This document shows, in pieces, positions 35,923-44,078 of a stretch of DNA of 56,885 bases; the stretch's first letter is position 1, and each line of letters opens with the position of its first letter. The notes beneath the pieces were generated by a model that was not told where the DNA came from, did not search any database, and was given only the letters and a program-made list of their open reading frames with translations. Made by a program: the position numbers and the translations under genes. The stretch is from an uncultured Schlesneria sp. (GTDB lineage: Bacteria > Planctomycetota > Planctomycetia > Planctomycetales > Planctomycetaceae): NCBI GenBank assembly GCA_903858935.1, contig CAIOKO010000103.1:1-56885 (forward strand), in the 5' to 3' direction.

Positions 35923-36384
35923 TTAAGGCTTTAGCCCCAAGGTCTTCAATGCGGTAGCGTCAACTTCCTCGAGATAGGCCAACAGGCGGTCCCGTTGGCC
36001 GGTCAGGTGTCGCACTCGAAGCAACGATTTGACTCGCGTTGTCAGTTCCAGTCGATTCACTGGCTTTGTCAGAAAATCATCTGCGCCGGCCTGAACCGCG
36101 CGTTCAATATCCCCCATTTCGGCGAGGGCTGTGACCATGAGGACCGGAATGTCGCGCGTCGATTTGTCAGCTCGCAACTGTTTACAGACTTCATATCCGC
36201 TCAGCTTGGGCATCATGATGTCGAGCAAGATCAGGTCTGGATGAAATTCCAGAACCTTTTTCAATGTCTCACGTCCATCATGTGCCATCGCGATCTCGTA
36301 GTCTTCATCAGCGAGATACGCATCAAGCAATTCGCAATTTTGAAGATTGTCGTCGGCAATCAAAATTCGTGACGTCGCCGTCAT
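35923..36384 (-). CDS. Response regulator, single receiver domain
   Basis: A 153-residue cytoplasmic protein consisting of one receiver (CheY-like) domain plus a helical tail. Acidic pocket Asp11-Asp12, phosphorylation site Asp55 in LILLDIMMP, switch Thr85 and Lys107 in FLTKPVN are all present. The sequence is closest in feel to the receiver domains of PleD-type regulators, but no GGDEF or DNA-binding domain follows. The frame is open to 36396; ATG 36384 starts at the natural beginning of the domain. No histidine kinase gene is adjacent. Confidence 0.9.
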   Translation of the reverse strand: MTATSRILIADDNLQNCELLDAYLADEDYEIAMAHDGRETLKKVLEFHPDLILLDIMMPKLSGYEVCKQLRADKSTRDIPVLMVTALAEMGDIERAVQAGADDFLTKPVNRLELTTRVKSLLRVRHLTGQRDRLLAYLEEVDATALKTLGLKP

Positions 36385-36681
36385 TTCGCACACCACCGGT
36401 CAAAAGTTCTATTTGTCACTCGGTCAAGCTTTCTCAACCGCAAAACATCTCTTAATCGCCTGATCACTCAGTCAGTCGGAGTATAGCTTGTCAGCAGCGG
36501 GAGCGGAATCTATGCGACGAATCCGCAGTCAAACTGTCGATTTGGCTCGGCAGAAACCCGATTCCCTGCTAGATTGCGGCAGGACCTTGTTTGGCCCTCC
36601 CGTTCGTGACACAAAACATCAAGAAGGATTTTCGGATTCAAAGAAACCAATTGACCCACCACTAGCTCGAAACGGATCTTT
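36385..36681. other. Divergent intergenic region, no gene seen
   Basis: About 300 bp between the receiver-domain gene (minus) and the small membrane-protein gene (plus). It must hold both promoters. No repeat element or hairpin longer than a few base pairs was found. Confidence 0.4.
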
Positions 36682-37068
36682 ATGTCACTTTTTCAGATTC
36701 GATTGATATTTGTCGTTGCGGCAGTGGCTGATGTTCTTTTCGGTCTTGGTTTTCTTGTAGCCGGGCCTGCAATTTTTCAATGGGCGGGAATTTCCGCTCC
36801 CAATCATTGGGGACCGATTCAGTTTTCCTCGCTGATGCTGGCAATTTTCGGTCTGATGTTTGCAGCAGTTGCTTTCGATCCAATCGGCCAGCGTAACTTA
36901 ATTCGTTATGGATTGCTCTTAAAACTGAGTTTTTGTGGATTGGTCGCGTATTATTGGATGACATCCGAAGTGCCGATGCTGCTCAGGATTTGTGCCATTG
37001 GCGATGCGATCCTGTACGTGTTGTTTCTGGTTTCATATCTCAAACTTGGAAAACGGAATTCCGCCTGA
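36682..37068 (+). CDS. Small four-helix membrane protein
   Basis: A 128-residue hydrophobic protein with four predicted transmembrane segments (about 5-30, 45-65, 75-93 and 97-120) and a basic C-terminus (KLGKRNSA). GGA is 5 nt before ATG 36682. The pattern resembles small integral membrane proteins of unknown function found in many bacteria. SpoVR begins 53 nt downstream on the same strand, so the two may be cotranscribed, although SpoVR has its own ribosome binding site. Confidence 0.7.
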   Translation: MSLFQIRLIFVVAAVADVLFGLGFLVAGPAIFQWAGISAPNHWGPIQFSSLMLAIFGLMFAAVAFDPIGQRNLIRYGLLLKLSFCGLVAYYWMTSEVPMLLRICAIGDAILYVLFLVSYLKLGKRNSA

Positions 37069-37121
37069 GAATGTGTCCACGTTCCATTTGACGAACAATT
37101 GTCATTGTTGCAGGGAAGCCC

Positions 37122-38645
37122 ATGGCCATTTCAACTGCCCGAACACTGCCTCCACAACTTCGCGATATTCAGCTTCAGATGGAGTCGCTCGCGAAAAGTT
37201 ATGGTCTCGATTTTTTCGAAACCATTTTCGAGGTCCTGGATCTGGAAGAATTGTGCATGTTCGCCGCGTACGGCGGATTTCCGGTTCGGTATCCCCACTG
37301 GCGATTCGGGGCCGAATACGACCAGCTGCTCAAGACACACATGTATGGGCTGCAGCGCATTTATGAAATGGTCATCAACAATGACCCCTGTTATGCGTAC
37401 CTGTTAAACACAAACGAGATGGTCGATCAGAAACTGGTGATCGCTCACGTCTACGGGCACTGCGATTTCTTCAAAAACAATGCCTGGTTCGGCCAGACGA
37501 ATCGCAAGATGCTGGATCAGATGGCCAACCACGCGACTCGTGTCAGCCAGTACATCGACCGCTATGGATTTGAGAAAGTTGAAGAATTCATTGATGCATG
37601 CCTGTCGCTGGAGGACTTAATCGATATGCATTCAATGCATATCAAGCGTGCACCCGACGTCATGCCCCTTCCACACGCGGCGTTACTTCGCGAAGACGAT
37701 TTTGAATACATGCAGTCGGGGCGATTGCCATCAAAGGGCTATATGGATTCGTTCATCAATCCTCCCGAAGTCCTGGAAAAAGCCGCTCGCGAGAAGCATC
37801 AGCAGGATGAAGACCGCGAGAAAAAGCGTTCGTTTCCTGACGAACCGCAACGAGACGTGCTGTTGTTTTTGCTGGAACACGCTCCTTTGAGGGACTGGCA
37901 ACACGATATTCTCGCAATCGTCCGTGACGAGGCCTACTACTTCGCTCCCCAGGGACAGACGAAAATTATGAACGAGGGCTGGGCCAGTTACTGGCACACC
38001 ACTCTGATGACAAAACACGGCCTGACGGATGCCGAAGTGATTGACTATGCCGACCACCACAGCGGTACGGTGGCGATGAGTCCCCAACGGATCAATCCTT
38101 ACAAGATTGGGATCGAGCTTTACCGTGACATTGAAGAACGCTGGAATCGCGGCCAGTTCGGTGCTGAGTATGAAGATTGTGACAACTGGGAAGAGAAGCA
38201 GAGGTGGGACAAGCAACTGGGTCTTGGTCGTAAAAAGATTTTCGAAGTCAGGCGAATTCACAATGACATTACATTCATTGACACGTTCCTGACGCCTGAA
38301 TTCTGCAAGAAGCACAAGATGTTTTCATTCGCGTTCAACGACAGTAGTGAGAATTATGAAATCGCGTCGCGACAATTTCAGGAAGTCAAAGCCCAGCTGC
38401 TGAACAGCCTGACGAATCATAGTCGACCGTTTATCTACGTCGTCGATGCAAACCACCGCAATCGGGGCGAACTTTATCTGCAACATCGGTTCCAGGGGGT
38501 GGAATTGAAACAAGACTACGCTCAGGACACGTTACGAAACCTGCACAAGCTTTGGGCGCGACCTGTCCACCTCGAATCGGTGATTGACGACAAGCCCGCC
38601 ATTATTTCGTTTGACGGCACGAATCATCTCGTCAAAAACAAATGA
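37122..38645 (+). CDS. SpoVR family protein
   Basis: A 507-residue soluble protein of normal family length. Diagnostic stretches are YGGFPVRYPHWRFGAEYDQL (about 50-70), YLLNTNEMVDQKLVIAHVYGH, HATRVSQYIDRYGFEKVEEF, and MNEGWASYWH, which has the look of a metal-dependent helix. The name comes from B. subtilis, where loss impairs spore cortex formation. In E. coli and other non-spore-formers the gene (ycgB) is stress induced and often follows the kinase gene prkA and yeaH. Neither is adjacent here. AGGGAAG precedes ATG 37122 with good spacing. Confidence 0.93.
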   Translation: MAISTARTLPPQLRDIQLQMESLAKSYGLDFFETIFEVLDLEELCMFAAYGGFPVRYPHWRFGAEYDQLLKTHMYGLQRIYEMVINNDPCYAYLLNTNEMVDQKLVIAHVYGHCDFFKNNAWFGQTNRKMLDQMANHATRVSQYIDRYGFEKVEEFIDACLSLEDLIDMHSMHIKRAPDVMPLPHAALLREDDFEYMQSGRLPSKGYMDSFINPPEVLEKAAREKHQQDEDREKKRSFPDEPQRDVLLFLLEHAPLRDWQHDILAIVRDEAYYFAPQGQTKIMNEGWASYWHTTLMTKHGLTDAEVIDYADHHSGTVAMSPQRINPYKIGIELYRDIEERWNRGQFGAEYEDCDNWEEKQRWDKQLGLGRKKIFEVRRIHNDITFIDTFLTPEFCKKHKMFSFAFNDSSENYEIASRQFQEVKAQLLNSLTNHSRPFIYVVDANHRNRGELYLQHRFQGVELKQDYAQDTLRNLHKLWARPVHLESVIDDKPAIISFDGTNHLVKNK

Positions 38646-38722
38646 TTCGATGCACTGGCCATATTCCATGTGCTAGATGGTCGACAAATACTTACTCTGA
38701 TGACCATTCCTCGTGCGTCGGC

Positions 38723-38746
38723 GAGTCCTCGATTTTTGAGGAACTC
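38723..38746. terminator. Possible bidirectional terminator
   Basis: GAGTCCTC (38723-38730) pairs with GAGGAACTC (38738-38746) with one bulged base, around the loop GATTTTT. It lies between the convergent SpoVR and oxidoreductase genes. No clear U-tract follows, so support is weak. Confidence 0.35.
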
Positions 38747-38827
38747 ACCTAGCAAAGGACTTGGGAAATCCGTTTTGAATTGGATTGCAATTCGGGCGAG
38801 TGCGACTCGTTACCAGATGTTTCGCCT

Positions 38828-40126
38828 TCAGATAAACGGTGTTACGCCTGGGCGAGCGAGTGGTGGAACATCGACTTTCGTTTCCCAACTGGTAATTTCG
38901 GGGATCAGCACTTGCTTTGAATTCAGTGCCATGTCCCAGGTAACCTGCTTGCCGGTGTATCCCGCCATTCGTCCCATGATCCCGGCCAGCGTGCTGGTGA
39001 CCATTCGGTCGCCATTGTTGATGTGCTTGCCGGTTCGAATCGAGTCGAAAAACTCGTCATGTTCGACTTGATACATGTTGGGATTGGGGCCTTCGTATTT
39101 CCAGGCGTTTGCTCCGGTAATTCCGACTCCCCCCTTGATGTAGGCGTTCCCTTTTGTCCCCATCACAAGCAGGTTGTTCTCGTTATGACAACCGACGATT
39201 TGACGCTGGGCGAGGAACCCTCGGGCTCCGTTCTCCCACTCGTAATTGACTTCAATGTGATCGTAAATATTGCCGCCATGAGCGGGGACCTGCCGACCGC
39301 CGATCGCTGTGCAACTGACAGGTGGGGCATCTTTCATGACCCACTGTAACCAGTCGACCGTGTGGATGGCCTGTTCAACCAGACCATCGCCCGAGAGGAA
39401 GGTGAAGTTGTACCAGTTGCGAACCATCCACTCGAGATCCGTAATCCCTGCGGGTCGCGTGTTTTCCGGAGGCATTGGCTTTACCGGACTTGTCAGATAG
39501 GTGCCGTAGACGGCGACAACGTCACCGATCTGGCCTTCGTGAATTCGCTTGAAGAGTTCTCGGCGTGCCAGGTCGTATCGCCAGCAAAATCCCGCGACGA
39601 CAGCAAGATTCTTCTCTTTGGCAATCTTGACCGACTCCATCACGGAACGGACACCCGGTGCGTCAGTCGCCATCGGTTTTTCGGTAAAGATATGTTTTCC
39701 GGCTTCCACGGCAGCCCGCAGATGGTACGGGCGGAAGCCCGGAGGGGATGCCAGCAACACAACGTCAGATTGATCGATGACCTTTTTAAACGCATCAAGT
39801 CCGACAAATTTGTTGGCATCGGTGACTGCGATTTGTTGTTCGATTCGCCTGTTCGCCTTGAGGTTGTTCAGGCTCGAATCGATCGCGTTGAGGCTGAGAT
39901 CAGCAACTGCGACCAATTTTGATTGAGAGTCTGCCTGCAGTGCTTCACCTGCGGCCCCCGTTCCTCGTCCACCGCAACCGACGAGACCAACTTTCAATTG
40001 GTCACTTCCTGCCGCGAACAGGCTGGAATTTAAACTGAAATTCAAACCTGCAGCACTGGCAACAGCCGAGCTTGTTTTCAGAAAACCCCGTCGCGAGGTT
40101 GCGTCAGTCGAAGTCTGATCTTTCAT
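38828..40126 (-). CDS. Gfo/Idh/MocA family oxidoreductase, Tat-exported
   Basis: A 432-residue protein. A twin-arginine signal (SRRGFLKTSSAVASAAG, RR at 12-13) is followed by the Rossmann nucleotide loop LVGCGGRGTG (48-57) and the family motif EKPMATDAPGVRSVME. The C-terminal half contains the family's beta-sheet domain. Such proteins use NAD(P) to act on sugars or inositols and in Planctomycetota are very numerous and commonly carry Tat signals. The Tat signal implies folding in the cytoplasm with the cofactor bound before export. ATG 40126 was chosen because it starts the Tat signal; the frame is open to 40219. Substrate unknown. Confidence 0.92.
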   Translation of the reverse strand: MKDQTSTDATSRRGFLKTSSAVASAAGLNFSLNSSLFAAGSDQLKVGLVGCGGRGTGAAGEALQADSQSKLVAVADLSLNAIDSSLNNLKANRRIEQQIAVTDANKFVGLDAFKKVIDQSDVVLLASPPGFRPYHLRAAVEAGKHIFTEKPMATDAPGVRSVMESVKIAKEKNLAVVAGFCWRYDLARRELFKRIHEGQIGDVVAVYGTYLTSPVKPMPPENTRPAGITDLEWMVRNWYNFTFLSGDGLVEQAIHTVDWLQWVMKDAPPVSCTAIGGRQVPAHGGNIYDHIEVNYEWENGARGFLAQRQIVGCHNENNLLVMGTKGNAYIKGGVGITGANAWKYEGPNPNMYQVEHDEFFDSIRTGKHINNGDRMVTSTLAGIMGRMAGYTGKQVTWDMALNSKQVLIPEITSWETKVDVPPLARPGVTPFI

Positions 40127-40387
40127 CGAATGAACTTTCCAACGATTTCGAAAAAGTGGTGCTGATCGAAGCTGGTTGAGGAATTCCGTTCGTCCTGTTG
40201 AACGGTACACGACGTCCAAATAAACATGGTTCCGCTCTCTGAAATGCTACTAATCAGCGACGCTGGATGCGAGCAATCACGACGAGTTTTTTCGGTAATC
40301 ACCATGTATTTGGGGTTCGATACCATCAGACACACGCAACCGTTACACTTCGGGCGACATTTCGGGGAGTTTTAAAGAGGAATAGAC

Positions 40388-40831
40388 ATGGCGAAAGCGA
40401 AAGTTCGTCGTTCGGATCTCAAGCCGGGTGAAGTCTTGTGCACTTATTGCACCGGGCGATGCTGCCGATATTTTGCATTGCCAATTGAAACCCCGACCAC
40501 CTGGGGTGACTTCGACCATATGCGATGGTACGTCATGCACGGCAGAACCGCGATTTTTGTCGATGGTGGGACATGGTATCTGCTCGTATTCGGAGATTGT
40601 CAAAACCTGATGGAAGACAACCGTTGCGGCATCTACAACACTCGTCCACAGATCTGTCGAACGTACACCACGGACAATTGCGAGTATGACAACGACGCCT
40701 GTTACGACAAATATTTCGAGTCACCTGATCAGCTTTGGGAATATGCCGAAGCCGTTCTTCCGCCAAAGCCGCAACCCCGGAAAAAAGCGGGTGAACCGAA
40801 CCTTCCGACACTGCCGATGCTCAGCAGTTAA
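40388..40831 (+). CDS. YkgJ family cysteine cluster protein
   Basis: A 147-residue cytoplasmic protein. The cysteine pattern Cys18, Cys21, Cys25, Cys26 (CTYCTGRCC), then Cys71 (DCQNL), Cys80 (RCGIYNTRP) and Cys90 (QICRTY) is that of the YkgJ / UPF0153 family, thought to bind zinc or an iron-sulfur cluster. Two further cysteines (98, 105) follow. The C-terminus is proline and lysine rich. GAGGAA precedes ATG 40388. hisS follows after 67 nt on the same strand, so they probably share a transcript. Function in the cell is unknown for the family. Confidence 0.87.
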   Translation: MAKAKVRRSDLKPGEVLCTYCTGRCCRYFALPIETPTTWGDFDHMRWYVMHGRTAIFVDGGTWYLLVFGDCQNLMEDNRCGIYNTRPQICRTYTTDNCEYDNDACYDKYFESPDQLWEYAEAVLPPKPQPRKKAGEPNLPTLPMLSS

Positions 40832-40898
40832 GTCGCACTAACGTCCCCACTAATCCAACGCCAGAAAAGTCAGCCTTAAAGGTTGAACGGAATCCGCT

Positions 40899-42215
40899 GT
40901 GTCTAACTTGATTGAACCACGTACCCTCAAAGGTTTTCGAGACTTCCTTCCCGAAGTCATGCTTGTTCGTGAACGCCTGATGGAGACAGCCCGTCGCGTT
41001 TTTCGTAGTTATGGATTTAGTCCAATCGATACTCCTGCGTTGGAATACGCTGAAATACTGACGGGAAAGGGTGGCGAAGAATCCGACAAGCAATTGTTTC
41101 GCTTTAAAGACGGCGGCGAACGGGATATTGCATTACGATTTGACCTGACAGTCCCGCTCGCTCGATTTGCCGCTCAACACTCAGCCGCCCTGGGGATGCC
41201 ATTCAAACGCTATCATATTGCTCCCGTGTGGCGCGGTGAGAATACACAGCGCGGACGGTACCGGGAGTTCATTCAATGTGATTTCGACACGATCGGCACC
41301 GAATCGAACTCGGCTGATATCGAAACATTGCTTGTGATTCATGACCTGTTGGTCGGCCTGGGGTTCGATCGGTTTAAGATTCGAGTTAACAACCGATTGA
41401 TCCTCAATGGCGTGCTCAGTTTTCTCGGGCTGACGGACAAGACTGTCGGCGTGCTTCGTGCGATCGACAAATTGCCAAAGATCGGCGAAGACGGGGTTCT
41501 TGCCGAGATGGTTGATAAGGTCGGGACAACGATTGATCAGGCCAAGCAAGTCTTACTGACGGTCGGACCCCAAACGGATCTTGATTCACTGGCATCCAGG
41601 TTTGCTGGAAACGAATCGGTTTCACAGGGAGTCAGCCGACTTCGGCAACTGTTTTCTGCTGCCGCAGTTGCGGGAATACCGTCCGACCGAATCGAGCTGG
41701 ACGTGTCGATCGCGCGGGGTCTCGACTATTACACGGGAACGATTTACGAGACATTTCTGACGGATCTTCCCGGGATCGGCAGTATCTGTTCCGGTGGCAG
41801 GTATGACAATCTCGCCGGGCTTTTCACGAAAGAGCGGCTACCAGGTGTCGGCGCCAGTCTTGGACTTGATCGCCTGCTGGCTGCCATGGAAGAGTTAAAA
41901 CTGCTCGGAACGGAAGCCACCCCTGCCCCGGTCCTGATGACTCAGTTTGATGAGGCCCGACTCGGCGACTACCTGCGAGTGGCTCGCTTGTTACGAGCGG
42001 CCGGAATTGGGACGGAAGTTTTTCCTGACGCGAAGAAACTGGGAAAGCAACTGCAATATGCTGACCGCAAAGGATTCCGCATTGCACTGATCGCTGGTTC
42101 TGACGAATTTGCGAAGGGTGTCTGGCAGATTAAGTCGCTTGCGGAGGGAACGACAGCAACCGTTGCTGAAAGCGAACTCGTTGAAACGATTAAGGGAACG
42201 TTGTCAGCAAACTAA
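40899..42215 (+). CDS. hisS: Histidyl-tRNA synthetase
   Basis: A 438-residue class II aminoacyl-tRNA synthetase that charges tRNA-His with histidine. Motif 1 region FRDFLPEVMLVRERL, motif 2 HIAPVWRGENTQRGRYREF and the histidine-specific RGLDYYTGTIYE are present, followed by motif 3 GVGASLGLDRLLAAM. The C-terminal anticodon-binding domain (about 335-438) is complete. It starts with GTG at 40899; no better ATG exists before the conserved TLKGFRDFLP. The first codons are 67 nt after the YkgJ-family gene. Confidence 0.97.
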   Translation: MSNLIEPRTLKGFRDFLPEVMLVRERLMETARRVFRSYGFSPIDTPALEYAEILTGKGGEESDKQLFRFKDGGERDIALRFDLTVPLARFAAQHSAALGMPFKRYHIAPVWRGENTQRGRYREFIQCDFDTIGTESNSADIETLLVIHDLLVGLGFDRFKIRVNNRLILNGVLSFLGLTDKTVGVLRAIDKLPKIGEDGVLAEMVDKVGTTIDQAKQVLLTVGPQTDLDSLASRFAGNESVSQGVSRLRQLFSAAAVAGIPSDRIELDVSIARGLDYYTGTIYETFLTDLPGIGSICSGGRYDNLAGLFTKERLPGVGASLGLDRLLAAMEELKLLGTEATPAPVLMTQFDEARLGDYLRVARLLRAAGIGTEVFPDAKKLGKQLQYADRKGFRIALIAGSDEFAKGVWQIKSLAEGTTATVAESELVETIKGTLSAN

Positions 42216-42217
42216 CC

Positions 42218-42350
42218 AAACCCCAACTCCCCTGTGAAGGTGGTAATCGGGCCTTTGCACCTGGGCGAGACAACTTACACCCATAGGTTGCGAAGTGGTA
42301 ATTGCCAGGGCAAGCGCCCGTTAACCACCGCCGCAGGGAGGGAGGGGTTT
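42218..42350. repeat. Family-B dispersed inverted repeat, copy 2
   Basis: AAACCCCAACTCCCC at the left end (42218) through GGGCCTTTGCACCTGG (42264) matches the reverse complement of 42304-42350, which reads CCAGGGCAAGCGCCCG then TTAACCACC and ends AGGGGTTT. It begins 3 nt after the hisS stop and ends about 100 nt before the end of the convergent PP2C gene, the same setting as the copy at 32707. Confidence 0.65.
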
Positions 42351-42448
42351 CGTTCTGTTGCCGTCAAAAATGGTTTGCGGCGTTGTATAAACGGACAAAC
42401 GTGATTCACCCGTTAGTCTTCCGGTTTTGATTGCCAGTTTACCCGTTA

Positions 42449-43846
42449 TCAGCGATGGCCTGGCGGTAATTTGGTTTCGGGGCTGGGCTTGGGTTTGAAA
42501 CCATTCGAATCGGGTTCTTTCACCGTGTTGACTGACGGTGCGCTCCCTTTTTTTGGCAACTGCGGTTCCTTTTGTTGTAGCTTCCGTTGTTGATGAATCG
42601 CATCCATCAACAATTCAAACAGTTTGCCGTAATCAACAAGAGCCCGACCGAAAAGTCGTTTCTCGACAGCATTACGTGCCTTACGAAAGACCTCTTCGTA
42701 TTCCGTCCAGTTAACTGGCCAGTGGTCTTCAATTGCGGCTCGTTGCAGGTCAGCTTCCATTCGAGTCAACTGGTCAACGAATTCATCTGTGATCCGCGCC
42801 GGTGCAACGCGATAGGGACGCCAGGCAACAGTCGAACGAGGGTCATATTCAACCGGCTTTGGCTTGTTGTAACTACGGTGCCATATCCAATACCCGATTC
42901 CTGCCAGCGTGGCGACGGCAAGAATTGCTCCCCCCTGCAACCGTCGTTCTTTATCAAGCTCGAAAAAATAAAGACCGACCAGAAAGAGAGCCGCGAACAG
43001 ACACATCAAACCGAATCCGCCCCAGCTCAATCCCTCAAATCGAGACGGCTGTGGCGGCAGTTCATAGACGATATCAGCCCCCTCAGGGACGTCACCCGTC
43101 TGCACGACGATCACCGTAATGTTATCAGGTCCGCCTCGCAAATTGGCCAGATTGACAAGTAACCGGCACGCCTCGTTGGGGGGAACAGTTCCAGCGATCA
43201 TGCCAATCTCGGCATCGCTGAGCAATCCGCAGAGGCCATCTGAGCAGAGAAGGAAAACGTCCCCTGGCAGGACGGGGAGTGGTCCTTCGATATCCACATT
43301 GACAACAGGTTCGGGACCCAGCGATCGAGTAATCACGTTTCGCGGACAAAGACGTTCGGCATCGCGTGGATTCAATCGGCGGGACTGAATCATTTCCCAG
43401 ACGAGGCTATGGTCACACGTAAGTTGATCGATCTGCGAGTTGCGAATTCGATAAACGCGACTGTCTCCCACATGTCCGATCACCGCTCCGCGCGAGCAAA
43501 GGACCAGCGTCGAACAGGTTGTTCCCATTCGTTGAAAGTCGCGGTTCTGAGTACCTCGCTCGTTGATTGCGTCGTTCGCTTCTTCGATGGCTATTTTTAA
43601 TGCTTCTGAAGGTGGCCTTCCGTTAAGCTTGGCGAACATGTGTGGAATGGTATCAGTCGCAATCTTGCTCGCCAGTTCGCCGACCGCGTGGCCACCCATT
43701 CCGTCTGCCACAACAAACAGATGCCCCCCTTCGTCCCATTCCTCTTTCGTCTGGCAAAGAGCGACCGCACAGGAATCCTGATTATTCTTTCGGCGAAAAC
43801 CGATATCGGTTAAAGCCGCATATCGGACTCGTTGCTCCCAGAGCAT
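42449..43846 (-). CDS. PP2C-type Ser/Thr phosphatase, membrane-anchored
   Basis: A 465-residue protein. The N-terminal 255 residues form a PPM/PP2C phosphatase: metal-binding aspartates in NNQDS and VVADGMGGHA, HVGDSRVYRI, CSDGLCGLL and GGPDNITVIVV. Two hydrophobic segments (about 272-292 and 304-322) follow, then a cytoplasmic helical region and a proline/lysine-rich tail. PP2C enzymes of this type reverse phosphorylation by Hanks-type kinases such as the one encoded at 45749, and their metal site takes Mn2+ or Mg2+. The membrane anchor and helical C-terminus are extra compared with soluble bacterial PP2C (about 250 residues). Confidence 0.93.
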   Translation of the reverse strand: MLWEQRVRYAALTDIGFRRKNNQDSCAVALCQTKEEWDEGGHLFVVADGMGGHAVGELASKIATDTIPHMFAKLNGRPPSEALKIAIEEANDAINERGTQNRDFQRMGTTCSTLVLCSRGAVIGHVGDSRVYRIRNSQIDQLTCDHSLVWEMIQSRRLNPRDAERLCPRNVITRSLGPEPVVNVDIEGPLPVLPGDVFLLCSDGLCGLLSDAEIGMIAGTVPPNEACRLLVNLANLRGGPDNITVIVVQTGDVPEGADIVYELPPQPSRFEGLSWGGFGLMCLFAALFLVGLYFFELDKERRLQGGAILAVATLAGIGYWIWHRSYNKPKPVEYDPRSTVAWRPYRVAPARITDEFVDQLTRMEADLQRAAIEDHWPVNWTEYEEVFRKARNAVEKRLFGRALVDYGKLFELLMDAIHQQRKLQQKEPQLPKKGSAPSVNTVKEPDSNGFKPKPSPETKLPPGHR

Positions 43847-44078
43847 CTTGAACCCTAACCGTTAACGATACTCGACACCTCATCCATGCCGACTACGAAG
43901 GGGGATAAACAAACCTTCGTCAGCAATCGTCGACTTCGATCCAATATTCAGATAGTTGGTGACATCGTAAATCGTATCATGGCATCGATCACAAGAAAAC
44001 TGGATCTCGTCTGGATTCAGGTTGAAAATCTAAGAGGTTTTCCGAAAGCATCTGATGAATCTTCAGCTTGTCTTAAGG

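Noticed and set aside
37731-38315. 194-codon minus-strand frame
   Set aside because: Antisense to SpoVR, which is full length and well conserved.
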